From Nyssa sinensis (lineage: Eukaryota > Streptophyta > Magnoliopsida > Cornales > Nyssaceae), in assembly GCA_008638375.1 (NCBI GenBank), contig CM018032.1, forward strand, positions 9,031,501-9,095,500: 64,000 bases of DNA, written 5' to 3'. The notes under the pieces are model-generated. The model searched no databases. It was not told the DNA's origin and worked only from the letters and a program-made list of their open reading frames with translations. Below are positions 36,700 to 47,210 of the stretch, one piece after another. The number at the start of each line of letters is the position of its first letter. Positions within the stretch are counted from its first letter, which is position 1. The translations under genes were made by a program, and so were the position numbers.

Positions 36700-37058
36700 T
36701 GAATTTTAGAGGCTCAACTCCCAATTAGTTCGATCCTTAAAATCCAGGTGTTAAGAAGAGGTAGAGAGGGCTCTTATATATTGCGCAGGTGGGCTGTAGA
36801 AGGCTCTTATATATTGCGCAGGTGGGCTGTGCAAAGGCGATGTGGGATTAACACTGAGGACAATCCAACACACCCCCTTGACCTCAGAGGCAGAAGCCCA
36901 ACCTAGCTCTGATACCATATTGAAATTTAGATGCTCAACTCCCAATTAGCTCGGTCCTTAAAACCCAGGTGTTAAGGAAAGGTAGAGAAGGTTCTTATAT
37001 ATTATGCAGGTGGACTGTGCAAAGGTGATGTGGGATTAACACTGAAGACAATCCAACA
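36700..37058 (-). mobile_element. TRIM-type miniature LTR element, 359 bp
   Basis: Two direct repeats, 36700-36870 and 36921-37058, begin TGAA(A/T)TTTAGA and end CAATCCAACA. The 50-bp middle carries, on the minus strand, a tRNA-Met primer-binding site TGGTATCAGAGCTAGG (36902-36917) and a polypurine tract GGTCAAGGGGGTGTG (36871-36885). ATTAT flanks both ends (36695-36699, 37059-37063). All cis parts of an LTR retrotransposon are present and no coding capacity, the definition of a TRIM. The left LTR is longer because a roughly 34-bp block GGCTCTTATATATTGCGCAG is duplicated. Confidence 0.88.
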
Positions 37059-37063
37059 ATTAT

Positions 37064-38138
37064 CAAGAAAATTCAAACTGTTCTTTTAGTTAGCATGTGA
37101 AATCATTTAATGGGGGGGGGGGGAGGGGTTTGAAAGTAAAATATTTATCATTTACCTAGCAAATAAATAAAAAATAATAATAATTACCCTCATTTTTCTA
37201 TCTTTCTGAAGCAATAAAATTAAAATTATTCAGAATAAGCTAAATAATAATTGTTCGTGTTTGTTTGGTAGTGGTAATGGTACGTTGGTCTTTGCCTCGT
37301 TTGGCTTGGTCTCATTTAGATGATAAAACTAGTCAGCTTTGGCCAAAAAGGAGGAGGTTAGTTCAGCTATAGCGTCCCCAGAGAAAAACAAAAGCAAAGT
37401 TATCATAAGCCCATAGAAACCAAAACCATGCAAATTCTGAAAATGACATCCTATACAATCACACACACACACACACAAAAACACGTACAATATCAACAAA
37501 CACACACAATCACACACACACATACACATACAATATCAACAAAAATATAAAAATAAATTCAAATATACCCATTTAATTTAAACTTTTATCCTTCTAAGTT
37601 TTAAATTTTTCGTACTTTACTTTTATTTTAATTTTAATTTGACTCATAATTAATGAAACTTTTATCAATTTTTAGTTTTTTTTTTTTGTATAACTTAAAG
37701 TTTTCTAAATGTCTTTCTTTTTTCTTTTTTTAGTTGGGCTTCTAATCTAATTTATAAGATTTTTGTATTAATAAATTTAATTATTTATCAAAAATATTAT
37801 CGATCAATGATAACTTTTTACGCATCTTTAATTTTTAATTAAATGATCAGTTACTAAGCAAAAACTTTGTTCCTGTATATATTAACAGAGTAATCTAATA
37901 TATTCTTAATTTATATTTCTAATTTTATATGTAACTTCAGTGTAATGTGTCATTAAGCAATAATTCTGAAAATCATATCGTATAGAGCTTAACACTATGT
38001 TTGGATAAGTAAGAGAAAAATGAGAGAAGAAAAAAAAGAATTTAATCTTTGCTTCATCCTTGGATAACAAATGAGAGAATGGAAATTATAATCTTCTCAT
38101 CTTACTTGCAAATAATAGAAGAAAGGAAAAAAAATAAT

Positions 38139-38169
<31 letters not shown>

Positions 38170-38523
38170 TTTAATATTATGCAATAACTCATAAGATAAA
38201 GGTGTCTTTGTTAATTTTTTTCTTTATAATTTTAATGTTAAAATCGGTATTATAAAATACTTACTAAAAGACTCCCCATTCCTTTCGTATCCTTTTATTT
38301 TTGGCAAAGAATAAATTAGATAAAATAAAGATTAAGAAATCTGTCCATCTCCCTCCACCTTTTTTTCTTTCCTTCTCTAATTTTAAACTAAGTAAAAAAT
38401 AGCACTTTTTATTTTCTTTTCCTCTCTTTTTTTTTTAAATCACACAATCTAAGCGCAAGTGTAATAATATTACATGATGACACATCACATTAAAAATATA
38501 AATTAATACACATAACATTTTTC

Positions 38524-38591
<68 letters not shown>

Positions 38592-38689
38592 GCTGGTCCC
38601 CGCCGCGACAAAAATCATAAAGAAGTTAGGCATCCCCACACGTTTTCAAAATTCTGCTACAAGAGAAACTCATAATAAACAAGGAGGAA
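37064..38689. other. Intergenic, AT-rich; CA and TA/GA microsatellites
   Basis: (CA)n runs at 37459-37530, (TA)n at 38138-38161, (TA)n(GA)n at 38526-38590. 37990-38420 is the MITE-like dispersed repeat also seen at 48300-48720. No gene. Confidence 0.5.
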
Positions 38690-38909
38690 GACTTTTCAGT
38701 TGGAATTGTTGCATCACAAAAGATATAAATAACAATAGTCACACTATTACTTTATTCCTTTGCCTAGCTTGCAGCCTCAAGTGCCAACTACTAAACAAAG
38801 ACTTTTCAGTTGGAATTGTTGCATCACAAAAGATATAAATAAGAATAGTCACACTATTACTTTATTCCTTTGCCTAGCTTGCAGCCTCAAGTGCCAACTA
38901 CTAAACAAT
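38690..38909. repeat. 110-bp tandem duplication upstream of the extensin
   Basis: The segment from GACTTTTCAGTTGGAATTGT to CCAACTACTAAACAA occurs at 38690-38799 and again at 38800-38909 with only a few differences (for example AATAACAATAG against AATAAGAATAG). It ends about 230 bp before the extensin start codon, so both copies lie in the likely promoter. Confidence 0.9.
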
Positions 38910-39078
38910 ACCCATTCTAGTCAAATTGATGCAACAATCAATTAAAGACAACCCATTCATACTTTGATGTGAGATAGTTTTATTTTATTTTATTTATTTA
39001 ATCTTTTACTAAGGTGTAATACTATTTTAATTACATTTTACATGAGTAATTTAAGTGTTAAAAGGTAAAGAGCTAAGC

Positions 39079-39086
39079 TATATAAA
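39079..39086 (+). promoter_or_regulatory. TATA box of the extensin gene
   Basis: TATATAAA (in AGCTATATAAAGGATAG) lies 56-63 bp before the ATG at 39142, leaving room for a short 5' leader starting near 39110. The spacing suits a plant core promoter. Confidence 0.75.
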
Positions 39087-39141
39087 GGATAGAGAGGATT
39101 GCTTCAGAGCATAACCAAAAAATCCCACTTTGTAGTGAAAG

Positions 39142-40176
39142 ATGGGAAGAAAAAGGATGGGGTCTACAATGGCCTCTCTCATTGCCACTCTCCTAGTGCT
39201 GATTGTGTCTCTAAGCTTGCCATCACAAACCACAGCAGACTACCCCTATTCATCTCCACCACCACCACCTCCTAAGAAGTACCCACCACCTCCTCCTCCC
39301 CCTTACCATTACAAATCACCACCACCACCTCCTCCAGTGCACTCACCACCACCACCAGTTTACAAGTATAAATCTCCACCTCCTCCAGTGCACTCACCAC
39401 CACCACCAGTTTACAAGTACAAATCTCCGCCACCACCGGTTTACAAGTATAAATCTCCACCTCCTCCGGTCCATTCACCACCACCACCGGTTTATAAGTA
39501 CAAATCTCCACCACCACCACCACCACCAATTTACAAGTACAAATCTCCACCACCACCACCACCACCAATTTACAAGTACAAATCTCCACCACCACCTCCC
39601 CCAGTTCACAAGTACCCATCACCTTCACCGAAGAAACCCTACAAGTACAAGTCTCCTCCTCCTCCTACTCCAGTTTACAAATACAAGTCTCCACCACCAC
39701 CACCCCCCAAGGAGCACTATAAGTATAAGTCTCCTCCACCACCCCCCAAGGAGCACTACAAGTACAAGTCTCCTCCTCCTCCTACTCCAGTTTACAAATA
39801 CAAGTCTCCACCACCACCACCCCCCAAGGAGCACTACAAGTACAAGTCTCCACCACCACCACCCCCCAAGGAGCACTACAAGTACAAGTCTCCTCCACCA
39901 CCACCCCCCAAGGAGCACTACAAGTACAAGTCTCCTCCACCACCACCCCCCAAGGAGCACTACAAGTACAAGTCTCCACCACCACCACCCCCCAAGGAGC
40001 ACTACAAGTACAAGTCTCCTCCACCACCACCCCCCAAGGAGCACTACAAGTATAAGTCTCCTCCTCCTCCTACTCCAGTTTACAAATACAAGTCTCCCCC
40101 ACCGCCAGTGTACAAGTCACCACCCCCACCCCACCATTACCTCTACACATCACCTCCTCCTCCTCACCACTACTAA
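39142..40176 (+). CDS. Extensin (hydroxyproline-rich cell-wall glycoprotein)
   Basis: A 344-residue secreted structural protein. Residues 1-32 are a signal peptide (basic MGRKR, hydrophobic [16 protein letters not shown], likely cut after TTA). The rest is built from SPPPP-type blocks, whose prolines are hydroxylated and arabinosylated in extensins, alternating with YKYK or VYKYK, the Tyr-X-Tyr context for isodityrosine cross-links in the wall. From about residue 185 the protein carries eight KEHY units, six of them consecutive, in 14-residue (42-bp) repeats, bounded by TPVYKYKS variants. It ends [19 protein letters not shown]. Met1 is used because it is first after the TATA box; Met6 or Met10 would also leave a signal peptide. 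It is a single uninterrupted frame. Family assignment is firm; tissue and stimulus are unknown. Confidence 0.95.
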   Translation: MGRKRMGSTMASLIATLLVLIVSLSLPSQTTADYPYSSPPPPPPKKYPPPPPPPYHYKSPPPPPPVHSPPPPVYKYKSPPPPVHSPPPPVYKYKSPPPPVYKYKSPPPPVHSPPPPVYKYKSPPPPPPPIYKYKSPPPPPPPIYKYKSPPPPPPVHKYPSPSPKKPYKYKSPPPPTPVYKYKSPPPPPPKEHYKYKSPPPPPKEHYKYKSPPPPTPVYKYKSPPPPPPKEHYKYKSPPPPPPKEHYKYKSPPPPPPKEHYKYKSPPPPPPKEHYKYKSPPPPPPKEHYKYKSPPPPPPKEHYKYKSPPPPTPVYKYKSPPPPVYKSPPPPHHYLYTSPPPPHHY

Positions 40177-40196
40177 GTAATGACTTTAGTTTGAAG

Positions 40197-40352
40197 GTAA
40201 GTTTAATTGAGCATATACAATTGAATTTACTATATATGCCTTAATTGCATTGCATTATGAAAACTAAATATTTACTTGATCTTCCACCAAAAAAAGGTAC
40301 TTTTTTAAGTGCTTGTGCTGCTTATCAACGGGCAAAACATTTCTTCATGCTG

Positions 40353-40396
<44 letters not shown>

Positions 40397-40486
40397 TAGT
40401 TAAATTTAACTACTACTAAATTTTCTAAGAAGTGTACACTAAATGGTCCAATGACAGAAACCCAATATATTCTTGCAGTTGCAGGA
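40197..40486 (+). other. Possible 3'-UTR intron of the extensin gene
   Basis: Twenty bases after the stop codon GTAAGTTTAATTG is a perfect donor, and CTTGCAGTTGCAG at about 40473-40485 a good acceptor. The interval is AT-rich with a (TA)n run (40357-40392). Some extensin genes carry an intron in the 3' untranslated region. This is inferred from splice signals only. Confidence 0.4.
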
Positions 40487-40723
40487 AAGGAGAATATCAA
40501 AATAAAGAAAGGGAGTGTTGCAGAGCTTTTTAGAGAGAGAAGGCAAGCGACAAGCAGAGGAAGAAGAATAATAAAAAGCCAAAACGAAGGATTTGGGTTC
40601 ATTATTTTCATGTATTGTTTATAGTTGTAGTTTGCTGGTTCATGCATGCATTTGCATGTGTAAAACCGATGCGTATATGTGTGGAAGTTTTGACCTCTTG
40701 ACAAGCACAGAGGTCATTTATAT

Positions 40724-40729
40724 AATAAA
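40724..40729 (+). terminator. Candidate polyadenylation signal, extensin
   Basis: AATAAA at 40724-40729 (in TATAATAAAATAAATAG), about 550 bp after the stop, is the first canonical signal downstream if the 3'-UTR intron is real. Confidence 0.35.
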
Positions 40730-40774
40730 ATAAATAGATTTCTCTAATTTCTCCTCTCTTTGTTTCCTTTTTTC

Positions 40775-40815
<41 letters not shown>

Positions 40816-40946
40816 TCTAGTAGTCTTCCAATTGTCATAATTCTTTTAAGATTTTGTGTTATTGCAAATTTTTTCAGAGTGGCCTGAATCCTGATATATA
40901 CGTGCATTTACATATTTCTTCGGTACAATCTTTAGCTTCAAAATAA

Positions 40947-41394
40947 TACTACAAGAAATGAGGTTTTTTTCGACGCATTCTCTCGGTCGGTTATAAATTC
41001 GTCAGTTATATTCAGTATTTATGATGGAAAAAAATTAAATGACAGAATTATAATACAAAGACGACGGCATGTTTTCGGATGCCTCAAGTCGTCGGAACTA
41101 ATTAACTCTTACTGACCAAAATATGTATTGTCGGTAATATTTTACCTACCATTTGTTCATCGGAAATAATATTTTGCTATCATCAGAAATAATGTTTTAC
41201 CAATGCTTAAATGCGTTGGTAATACGTTAATATTTCCGACGTTACGATATTTCCGTCGGTAATCTTTTTCTGACCATTTTACTATCGACTTTTTTGTGTG
41301 ACGTCTATTATTTGTCAGTAATATGTATTTTTGATGCTAAATTAATTATTTCTGACCTCATCTGGAGTTGGAAAAAATTCTTTGTCTTCTAGTG
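40947..41394. mobile_element. CACTA-like MITE, degenerate
   Basis: Left end TACTACAAGAAATGAGG and right end (reverse complement) CACTAGAAGACAAAGAA resemble the CACTACAAGAAA terminal repeat of plant CACTA elements. The interior repeats GTCGG/CCGAC words (TTTCCGTCGGTAA, GTCGTCGG) as subterminal motifs of that superfamily do. The leftmost base is changed and no 3-bp target duplication is visible, so this is an old copy. Confidence 0.6.
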
Positions 41395-41970
41395 AGAGTA
41401 ATTTTTTCTTATCAGAAGTATTCAATATATATATATATATATATATAAAACTAAATAATTATGTGATATTTGTGTGATTATGTGTGACATATTATGATTG
41501 TAACACGTATTTGAATTAATTGACTGTTCTTTTCTTTAAAAAAAATATTATCCTATTTTTTATTGTTCTTATTTAATATTCATCAAACTAAGTTACTAGG
41601 AATAATGATTAAAGGAATGAATCGGATGTCTTTATGTAAAGATTGACCTTTATTCAATACATAAAGTTTGATTTTTTTTATGATTTATGAAAACAAATAT
41701 TTTATCAAATTTTAAAACATTTTCAACTTCGCATACACAACATGTAATAGTTTCACTAAATGATTTTTCACATCAGAAGTGCTTAAATGGATGAATTGGA
41801 AACAAATATTCCAAACTTTGTTAATTGTTATAGAGTAATTCTTGATCTTATGTAAAAAAGGAAAGTCACATTGGTTTTTATAATTGAGAGATTTGAAAAG
41901 GTTTTGATGTGCCTATGCAATTTTACCAGTCCCTAAATAGAGAGTTGTTTTTGCAATTCCAAATCATAAC

Positions 41971-42013
<43 letters not shown>

Positions 42014-42624
42014 AAGACGTTATCATCATCAAGTGCATGAGATTTTTTACAAGACTTGTGCCCGGCCCGGGGGACAGGGGTGGACCAAGTCAATTTTTAT
42101 TTTGGGCACTGAAGTTAATCATAATATTTATTTTATTAGAACGTGCATGTTATACTCAACAACCATATCCCTATGAATTTTTATTTTTTTATTTTTTTTG
42201 TCTAAATGATTGTGTCTGAACATGACAGGCTCCATAAACCAATGAAATATGTGTGTGTATATATATATATATATATAGGACCCCCTGTGAATGGAAAATG
42301 ACTCATTGAGGTTAATGGGCTGGAATTGCTTCTCTCTCTCGTTCTTGTTTTCAACAATGAATCTTTGTTCTTATATAATCATGAATTGCAATAAGAGGTT
42401 ACGAAAAACTGGAGAAATCATCGAATGTTTAATTCTCTTAGGTAAAATATAAAATTGATCCAAACAAGGCCTAAAACATTTTTCATATTATATATTAATT
42501 ATCTATAAGACTAATGTGATAAGGACAATAGTAAAATTAACTTATAAGTGAGGTACAGATTATTGTTTTGACTTAAATGGTCCAACCCTTTAGCCGCCCA
42601 CTTGTCTGCTTTGGGCTGCGTTTT
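41395..42624. other. Intergenic; microsatellites
   Basis: (TA)n at 41426-41447, (CT)n(TA)n at 41972-42012 and (TG)n(TA)n at 42251-42277. No gene recognised. Confidence 0.5.
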
Positions 42625-43294
42625 GACTTGCCGGTCAAGCCGAATCCAGGTTACCATACCTTAGATTAAATTGTATTTATTTATTTATTTTTTAATAAAT
42701 TACATTGATTTTTTTTTTAATTTTTAAAATTATATTATCATTTTTTATTTTTACTGAAAAATTATACCTATTTTTCTTTTAATTCATTTTTTTAAATGAC
42801 AAAAGTATTCATTTATTTTATTTTACTTTTTTGTATTTTTTTCAATTTTGACATTTTTTAAAAAAATTTATTTTAAAATGAATATTGATTAAAACATTAT
42901 TGATAAAAAATAAAAATATAAGTTATTTACTTTAAATTTATGTTTATATAAAATGAAAAAAGTTCTTTAAAAAAAATAAAAAAAAAGTCAAAATTGTAAA
43001 AATATAAAAATGTAAAAAAATAAAATAAAAGAGGTATTTTTGTCATTTAGAAAAAAAAATTAGACAGGAGTAAGGTATGTGTAGTTTGTCAATAACAATA
43101 GGAAAGAACAATATAATTTCAGAAATATCAGAGAATATATTTGTAATTGTTAGAAACTTTAAGAGATGTTAGTGTAATTTAACATTTTTTTATAAAAAAT
43201 GGGGAGGAGGAATTAAATTTATGCCAATCACACTAAAAAGTGGACAGCTGACATCCGTTATGGTGGTCATTCGATTCAAATAATCTCTGTTTCA

Positions 43295-43327
43295 AAACCG
43301 TATGTGAAATTCATCTCATACGGCTCC
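43295..43327 (-). other. Group II intron domain V-like hairpin (copy B)
   Basis: Minus strand reads GAGCCGTATGAGATGAA, then TTTCACATACGGTTTT. The stem differs at a few positions from copy A (8366-8397). Confidence 0.6.
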
Positions 43328-43419
43328 TCCCTTATGTGCATAATTAGAATAATGGATGGAATCAAAAAGATGAAAATATTCTTATTATAAACTTAACTAT
43401 GAACTTTTGCTTGCATCAT

Positions 43420-43647
43420 AAGGGATTTGCCTTTTTCTATTGATTCTTATGGATTGGATCAAAAATAATTCTTGAATGAGGTATTCAATTACAGGGATGA
43501 ATCGAAAAAGAAATCTTTATTAGTTTTACATCTTATATTTCTAATGAAGAAAATAAATATTTTTATTAAAGAATCAGAAAAAAAAAAAAGTTCGGATCTC
43601 TTGCAGAAACAATTTGAAAGATCCAAAATAAAAAATAGTGGACACTC
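43420..43647 (+). pseudogene. Plastid ycf2 fragment in nuclear DNA (copy B)
   Basis: Same fragment as 8487-8737. This copy keeps AAGGGATTTGCC and GAGGTATTCAATTACAGGG, both closer to plastid ycf2, and a shorter A-run (43579-43589). ycf2 similarity continues as far as AAAAATAGTGG, then stops. The 90-residue frame at 43472-43744 is a by-product. Confidence 0.8.
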
Positions 43648-44019
43648 ACCATTCCGGATCAAGATTATTAAATTGTGTGATTTGGGGAGTGGGAGTACAA
43701 TTTGCAAAACAATAATATATTTAAGGAGAAGTTGGTTTTCTTAAAATGCTCGACTAAACCTTGAAATAAATAATGTTTTTAATTTTGATGAATTTTGTTT
43801 TATGTTTTTGTTTGCAAGTATATATGAGAATTTGGAAAATGAATAAAGGAAGACTTATATTGGTCATCAAATGTCACTGTGAAATTAAGATATATAGACA
43901 AGGTTGGATTGTGTCGAGAAAAATATTGATATTAGTTACCTGTCAATTTGTAAACTAAAATACCATGCAAAGCCAAAAGTTGTGTGTGACGTTGAAAAAT
44001 TCGTCTGATTTTTGCATTT

Positions 44020-44073
<54 letters not shown>

Positions 44074-44786
44074 TATAATACTAGTTGGAGAGTGTTAGTC
44101 AAACTTACCACTAATCAGCTGGCTTAATTATACTATTGTCGCTAATAATTTAGGAGATTTTCTGGACTGGGTCTTGATAGTTCCAAAATTTTCAATTAAG
44201 TCCATGAACTTGAACAAGTGAATTAATTGGATCCAATCATTGACACATCGGTTTTTGATAGTTATTAACAATTTAACACCGGTAACTGGGTTTGCAGTTG
44301 CATGTGATGGGTTTCCTCACCGGTAACAGTGGAAATGGCGGTGGTTTTGGATTGCAGCAGAGGTGGTGGTGGTGCTGGCGGCCACGTAGAGACAGATCTA
44401 TATGTGGATTAGGCAAAAATCCTCTTAAACATTAAGAACTGTTCCGTAAGATTTTTCATATTTTGGTAAGTCTAAAATTTAAATTTTTACAATTTTATTC
44501 CTCTAAACTTGTAGTCTAGATTGGCCACGGATGGATGAAGCAGCAACAATGGTGGTGAAAGATTTTGTTGCTGGTGACAGTGAATGATGGCAATAACTTT
44601 CATTGTCAACAAGCATAGTTATGGATCACTAATGAAGACAATTGTGGGTTTGTTGAAGGCGGCGTCGATGGCTTTCCTCACCCACCACAATGGAGAGATG
44701 GTGGCTATGGATCGCCGGCGAAGACAGTTGTGATCGATGGTTTATTGTTGACAAACAGATTTACTAAATTAGTCTATGTTGATGGC

Positions 44787-46826
44787 TATGGATCCGCTTA
44801 AGCATGCGACGAGGACATGATCTGATATAGTGGGATCCACAAAAATTGCTGTTGAATCTTAATGTTTCAACGGTAATATTAAAACTCTCAAGAGTTGAGA
44901 ACACAAATATTAATTAGAGTAGTTATATTATTGGATGTTTGAAAAGTTGTTTGCAGAAAGTGGGTCAATTTACATACTCAGATCTGAATCTCATCATAAA
45001 TAGATAATATTATCCTTTCTAAATGATTGAAAATAAATTATAATTTTGGGTTTTTTATTAATATAGTTGAGACCCACATTCACTTATTTATTATTACTAT
45101 TTTATGACAGAAACTTGTTAATTATAGGATTCTTTGAGTGCATGATTGATTGAAATATTCCGAATATGCTACTCATTTTAACAATCACATATAGGATAAA
45201 ATGAGACATGTTTTTAACCTAGTTTGAACTAAAAGAATACAACCTTTTATTCTTAAAACTAGAGCTATCAAATGGACGGCTCATTTAAGTCGATTTATTC
45301 GTGTTAATGAGTCGTACTGTGTTGTGTTCGAATCGTACTGTTTTAGAAACTACTAGGTCTAGTCCGACCTGTTGGCCCAGTTCATGGCTAGCCTTTCAAT
45401 TTTTTTGTACACTTTTGTTTTTGTTAATTTTTTTTAAAGACTAATATGGTTCATAATTTTTTTAAATGTTGTATTTTTTGTTATTCTAATTACATAATAT
45501 TACTATTTTTTATTTTGTTATTATAATATTTTGTTTAACTTTTGTATTTTTTATCTTGTTATTTGTTAGTTTAATATTATTATTATTCACTTTATTATTT
45601 GTTATTATAATATTTTGTTTATATTTATATATTTTTTTAAATTATTATAATATTTTATTTAAATATATTCACATAATAATAATAAATGATAATAAAATAA
45701 AAAATAAATTGAGCCTTGTTGTGTCAGTGTCAGACTTTCAATTATGCCGCATTGTTCTTGGGCCAAGTGCCAAAAATTGCAGGCTACCATGTCATGCCAT
45801 ACCTAATTCGATTCACCTACCACCATATCATACTACTCATTAACATACCATAGTCAAACCGACTCAGCCTGGTTGACACTTCAACTTAAAACCTTATCGA
45901 TTAAACTAACTTTGAAAGTTGGACCCACATGTATTGATTGTTGTAGGTTCAGCCATTTTGTGTGTATAGGCCAAAAAAAAATATTGATGAGAAAAGTAGG
46001 TATATTCAACATTAGTTAAGAGGAATATGAGATAAATTGAGACCCGTATTTGTTATAATTGTAATTTCCTATGATTGTTTTACTTTTTGGTTGAGAAATT
46101 AATAAATCATCAAGTGCTTAATTGGGAAGACTTGAAATCATAAACAGAGATCAAGATGTCACTTGATTATTTAAAACTTTAATTATAATTGTTTTATTTT
46201 ATTTTGTCACTTAGATAACATCTTTTGGTTATATATACATACATATATATATATATGAGTCTCTAAGTTCAATGCCTCTAAAGTCTAAAGTAGGCTATTG
46301 CAAGAAATGAAGGGTCTAAATCGTTGAGGATATGCTCCCTATAAATGCACAAGCAAAATGTGTTATGATGGATTACCAAAGAATTTGGCTCAAGGCTTTT
46401 TTTTTTTTTTTTTGTTGGGGTAAGTAACTCAAGGATTTACCTTTCTCATTTATCATACTAACATTTATATCATAATTTTCTCTCTTTTTAAAATAGACAG
46501 ATTCATTTTTTAAACTCTAATTATTAATAATTAAATCAAAAAATACTTAAATTCAAAACGTTTGAATTTTATTTTTTATCATCTTTAATCAAATATTGCT
46601 TATATCACTATTACATTTTTTTTTTTATATCACTATTAAACTTGCCCAAATAGAACACAGTGATATGATTGAATTTGCAGTGCTGAAAATCATAATATTG
46701 TAGTGAACTTTGTTATAAAGCCTACAATTGATCAATTAAATGAAATCTATAGAATAAAGATGTCTAAGTACTATTTTTCTTTTTGGGTGACTGAAAATAA
46801 CCATAAAAAAAAAAAAAAAAAATCAG
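44787..46826. other. Intergenic, AT-rich
   Basis: No gene. 45260-45850 (CAAATGGACGGCTCATTTAA ... CCGCATTGTTC) has the word style of degenerate hAT MITEs, but no ends could be set. (TA)n at 46239-46257. Confidence 0.45.
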
Positions 46827-47210
46827 TTAAGATTATAATTTTCTAACCCTCCCCATAGCACGCAGTGACAAGTCTTGTGCATTGAGTTGATTATTTTTTT
46901 TTTTTTTTTTTTTACATCATAAGATTAGAGTTTTATACTTTTTTGATATTACTATTATCCTGATATGAAAATTATATTGACCTCTTCGATAATTACAAAG
47001 ATCTACTCTAAAGTTAAATAAGATTATAATTTTCTAACCCTCCCCATAGTACGCAATGACAGAACTTTCATGCATTGAGTTGGACTTTTTTTTTTTTTTA
47101 CATTATAAGATTACAATTTTATACTTTTTTGATATTACTATTATCTTTGTATGATAATTAGATTGACCTCTCCCAGAATTACAAAGATCTACTCTAAGGT
47201 TTATGAAATT
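46827..47210. repeat. 191-bp tandem duplication
   Basis: GATTATAATTTTCTAACCCT begins at 46831 and 47022. Both copies run through CATTGAGTTG, a poly-T tract, ACTTTTTTGATATTACTATT and TTACAAAGATCTACTCTAA. Confidence 0.85.

Larger units (their letters stand above)
42625..44786. repeat. Dispersed 2.1-kb repeat, copy B
   Basis: Direct-orientation copy of 7708-9820, beginning GACTTGCCGGTCAAGCC. It differs by substitutions, a shorter poly-A inside the ycf2 part and a (TA)n expansion at 44025-44064 where copy A has TTTATTTATTTAG. Similarity stops after GATGGCTATGGATCC. Confidence 0.85.

Noticed and set aside
39272..40044. Minus-strand frames rich in Val, Trp, Leu and Cys opposite the extensin (118, 139 and 82 residues)
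   Set aside because: They are antisense shadows of the proline repeats and have no independent support.
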